The notes beneath the pieces are model-generated. The model saw only the letters and a program-made list of their open reading frames with translations. It searched no databases and was not told the DNA's origin. The position numbers were made by a program, and so were the translations under genes. Shown here piece by piece: positions 61,626-64,000 of a stretch of 64,000 bases of DNA (its first letter is position 1; each line of letters opens with the position of its first letter). Source of the DNA: Vampirovibrio sp041737375 (GTDB taxonomy: Bacteria > Cyanobacteriota > Vampirovibrionia > Vampirovibrionales > Vampirovibrionaceae); the NCBI RefSeq assembly GCF_041737375.1, contig NZ_JBGSRV010000010.1, forward strand, positions 496,001 through 560,000. Reading direction: 5' to 3'.

Positions 61626-62909
61626 ATGAGCATCATCCCCCCTCCCTCCCATTCTCGGCTAATGGCCGTGGAAGCCCAATTGCAAAACACCATTTGGCCC
61701 CAACAGGAAGCCGTTTACTACCAAACCTTTGAACGGGTGCTAAACGGTTTTGTGAAATACAAGGTGGGCGAAGAGCATTTCCTCTCTGTAACCGGCTATG
61801 GACACGATGACTTGGGCCGGGATGTGACTGACGCTGTTTTTGCCCATGCCCTTCAAGCGGAAGCGGCTCTGGTGAGGGTCCAAATGGTATCCGGCACCCA
61901 TGCGCTGGCCGTGGGGCTAAACGGTTGCTTACAGCCGGGGGATACCATGCTTTCTATCACCGGCCGCCCCTACGATACGCTGGAAGAAGTGATTGGCTTA
62001 CGGGGCCATAGCCGCCAATCGCTGGCCGCCAAAAATATCGGTTACGATGAAATTTCCATATTCAATGCGCCCGCTGATGCCGAAACCGCCGTGGGCTATT
62101 CCGTACGAACCGCTTTTACGGAAGCAGAAGCCCAAAAAATCCGGCAAGCCAAGCTGGTGTTCATTCAACGCTCCAGAGGCTACAGCCTGAGGCCCTCTTT
62201 AACCATTCCTCAGCTGAAAAGCTTGATTGAGGCCATTAAAGCCATTCATCCCCACGCTATTGTGATGGTGGACAATTGCTACGGCGAATTCACGCAGGCT
62301 GAAGAACCCACTGCGGTGGGTGCGGACCTGATTGCGGGTTCTCTAATTAAGAATCCGGGCGGGGGCATTGTGCCCGCAGGTGGTTATGTAGCCGGACGCG
62401 CCGATTTGGTGGCTGCTTGCGCCGATTATTTAACCTGCCCCGGCGTGGGTGCGGAAGGCGGATACACCTTTAACCTCACCCGGCTGCTGTTGCAAGGGCT
62501 TTATCTGGCCCCCGGCATTGTGAAAGAAGCCCTCAAAGGCATGACCCTGGCCGCAAAGCTTTTTGAAGAAGCCGGTTACGATACCGCCCCCCACTGGCAG
62601 GATAGCCGCAGCGATATTATCCAGATCTTAACCCTGAGAGATCCCGATAAACTGGTTCAATTCTGTCAGGTGCTGCAAAGCCTCAGCCCCATTAACAGCC
62701 ACGTTACCCCCATTCCAGCCAATCCCCCCGGATACGCCGATGAAGTGGTCATGGCAGGTGGCACTTTTATTGATGGCTCCACCCTGGAGCTTTCAGCCGA
62801 TGGGCCTTTGCGCTCTCCTTACGCCGTTTACTTGCAAGGCGGGCTTACCTACGCCCATACCCGGCTGGCTGTTCAGAAAATTCTGGAGCGCTTGGGCAAC
62901 TGCGGTTAG
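61626..62909 (+). CDS. Methionine-gamma-lyase-family PLP protein ('aluminium resistance' type)
   Basis: PLP-dependent fold-type-I enzyme family related to cystathionine gamma-synthases, with members annotated as aluminium resistance proteins. Landmarks: VQMVSGTHALAVGLNGCLQPGDTMLSITGRPYDTLEEVIG (cofactor phosphate site region), MVDNCYGEF (PLP-binding Asp), and GSLIKNPGGGIVPAGGYVAG with the Schiff-base Lys. 427 residues. Real physiological role unclear. Convergent with dnaA, overlapping by four bases. Confidence 0.85.
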   Translation: MSIIPPPSHSRLMAVEAQLQNTIWPQQEAVYYQTFERVLNGFVKYKVGEEHFLSVTGYGHDDLGRDVTDAVFAHALQAEAALVRVQMVSGTHALAVGLNGCLQPGDTMLSITGRPYDTLEEVIGLRGHSRQSLAAKNIGYDEISIFNAPADAETAVGYSVRTAFTEAEAQKIRQAKLVFIQRSRGYSLRPSLTIPQLKSLIEAIKAIHPHAIVMVDNCYGEFTQAEEPTAVGADLIAGSLIKNPGGGIVPAGGYVAGRADLVAACADYLTCPGVGAEGGYTFNLTRLLLQGLYLAPGIVKEALKGMTLAAKLFEEAGYDTAPHWQDSRSDIIQILTLRDPDKLVQFCQVLQSLSPINSHVTPIPANPPGYADEVVMAGGTFIDGSTLELSADGPLRSPYAVYLQGGLTYAHTRLAVQKILERLGNCG

Positions 62910-64000
62910 CGGGGCTTGATTCGGCCCCGAATTTCCTCAATCTGCTGCTTCAGCACCGGATGACTTTCCAGCTCATCCTTGATTTTTTCGTAGGCGTACA
63001 TAATGGTGGTGTGCTTACGCCCGCCAATCAACTCCCCAATTTTAGGAAAGCTGGACTCAGTCATTTCCCGAATGACATAAATGGCCACCTGTCTGGCATG
63101 AGACAAATCCTTGGCTCGGGAAGGGCTTTTTAAATCCACCGAGCGCATGTGATAATACCCCGCCACGGTTTCCAGAATGTCTTCCAGTGAAACACGCCGG
63201 TTATCCACCGGGGTGCCCAATACAGTTTGGGCTACCACCAAATCGATGGCGGTACGGGTCAGCATGCCGTAAGCGGCCACTTTGTTCAGCGCCCCTTCCA
63301 GTTCCCGGATATTGTTGGGGTGGCTTTCCCCAATAAAATTGAGTACATCCATACCCACCTGAAAATTCTCACGCTCCGCCTTTTTTTGCAAAATGGCGAC
63401 CCGTGTTTCCAGGTCAGGTACTTGTACATCGGCAATCAAGCCCCACTCAAAGCGGCTTCGCAAGCGGTCTTCCAGGCGAGACAGGTTCTTGGGCGAACGG
63501 TCGCTGGACAAAATGACCTGCTTGCCCGATTCGTGCAAGGCGTTAAAGGTATGAAACACCTCTTCCTGGGTGCGGGTTTTGCCTTCCAGAAACTGCACAT
63601 CGTCAATAATCAAAATATCATTACGACGGTAACGATCCTGAAAGCCCTTCATGTCCTTTTGACCCAGGGCGTTAATCATGTCGTTGGTAAATTGTTCCGC
63701 CGTCACATAACGCACTTTTAAATCGGTGTGGTGCTGCAAGGCAAAATGGCCAATAGCCTGCATTAAGTGTGTTTTGCCCAAACCCACCCCGCCGTATATA
63801 AAGAAGGGGTTGTAACTTTGGGCGGGGGTTTCGGCCACAGCCAAGGCCGCCGCATGACAGAACCGGTTATGCTGGCCCACCACAAACGATTCGAAGGTAT
63901 AACGAGGGTTCAGGTTACTGCGGGTGGTACGAGGGGTCCAGGGGCGATTGGGCAATTCCTTGGCGTTCAGAACCTCCTCGGTAGCCGTCTCTTCATCCTC
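62906..64000 (-). CDS. dnaA: Chromosomal replication initiator DnaA (5' part outside window)
   Basis: AAA+ initiator that binds DnaA boxes and opens the origin. The gene continues past the right edge: the frame reads through to base 64000 (EDEETATEEVLNAKELPNRP at the visible start), so domains I and II are missing. Seen: NRFCHAAALAVAE, Walker A GGVGLGKTHL, Walker B IIDDVQFL, sensor-1/arginine region SRFEWGLIADVQVPD, and domain IV DNA-binding helices SHARQVAIYVIREM and GRKHTTIMYAYEKI. Convergent with the PLP enzyme. Confidence 0.95.
   Translation of the reverse strand, partial: EDEETATEEVLNAKELPNRPWTPRTTRSNLNPRYTFESFVVGQHNRFCHAAALAVAETPAQSYNPFFIYGGVGLGKTHLMQAIGHFALQHHTDLKVRYVTAEQFTNDMINALGQKDMKGFQDRYRRNDILIIDDVQFLEGKTRTQEEVFHTFNALHESGKQVILSSDRSPKNLSRLEDRLRSRFEWGLIADVQVPDLETRVAILQKKAERENFQVGMDVLNFIGESHPNNIRELEGALNKVAAYGMLTRTAIDLVVAQTVLGTPVDNRRVSLEDILETVAGYYHMRSVDLKSPSRAKDLSHARQVAIYVIREMTESSFPKIGELIGGRKHTTIMYAYEKIKDELESHPVLKQQIEEIRGRIKPR

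Overview
The window reads as one gene-dense chromosome segment of a Gram-negative-type bacterium, with no phage, insertion sequence, CRISPR array, rRNA or tRNA that I could find. An outer-membrane LPS-assembly protein, a flagellar-type MotA/MotB stator, complex I (nuo) genes, a GHL10-type exported glycosidase and a methionine-gamma-lyase-like 'aluminium resistance' protein occur beside many lineage-specific exported or membrane proteins. This mix suggests a motile, respiring, non-photosynthetic relative of Cyanobacteria (Vampirovibrionia/Melainabacteria, Vampirovibrio-like). That placement is inference from gene content and protein flavour, not from a database search.

Layout. 1-2.3 kb: nuoA-B-C-D (minus strand) with a recognisable promoter, divergent from a TPR lipoprotein-like gene (2.3-4.1 kb). 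4.7-6.7 kb: motA-motB. 6.8-8.1 kb: a RecQ-shaped protein that has lost its ATPase motifs. 8.3-12 kb: plsC, a proline-rich protein with a C39-like cysteine-protease core, a small exported protein and secG. 12.2-15.1 kb: the most distinctive block, a four-gene minus-strand operon encoding a Cys/His-rich tandem-repeat precursor peptide, an MNIO (DUF692) enzyme, a DUF2063 partner and a YceI protein, i.e. a bufferin/Hvf-type RiPP metal-handling system. 15.2-23.2 kb: ileS, a degenerate HerA-like/Tudor fusion, rarA (frameshifted) and maf. 23.2-26 kb: an exported nuclease, 3-hydroxyacyl-CoA dehydrogenase and thiolase. 26-33.4 kb: a zinc-ribbon microprotein, tgt, pheS-pheT, acyl-CoA dehydrogenase and a phosphomevalonate-kinase-like P-loop protein.

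33.5-41.1 kb: a protein with about 98-residue internal repeats, purD, an N-acetylmuramoyl-alanine amidase overlapping pyrF, and three adjacent paralogous small membrane proteins sharing an 'hxFGxP' N-terminal motif. 41.1-47.8 kb: NUDIX hydrolase, M20 peptidase, mdh, a divergent ketol-acid reductoisomerase and lysS. 47.8-54.9 kb: several lineage-specific proteins, a GHL10 glycosidase and queE. 55.2-64 kb: lptD-accD-accA, an M23 peptidase with a 29-residue membrane microprotein, a 51-residue basic microprotein, a PLP enzyme and the 3' part of dnaA.

Functionally the block mixes housekeeping genes (aminoacyl-tRNA synthetases, queuosine enzymes tgt and queE, fatty-acid synthesis and breakdown, envelope biogenesis) with accessory genes inserted between them. 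The accessory genes are mainly exported or membrane proteins of unknown role, two inactive-looking helicase/translocase homologues and the MNIO RiPP operon.
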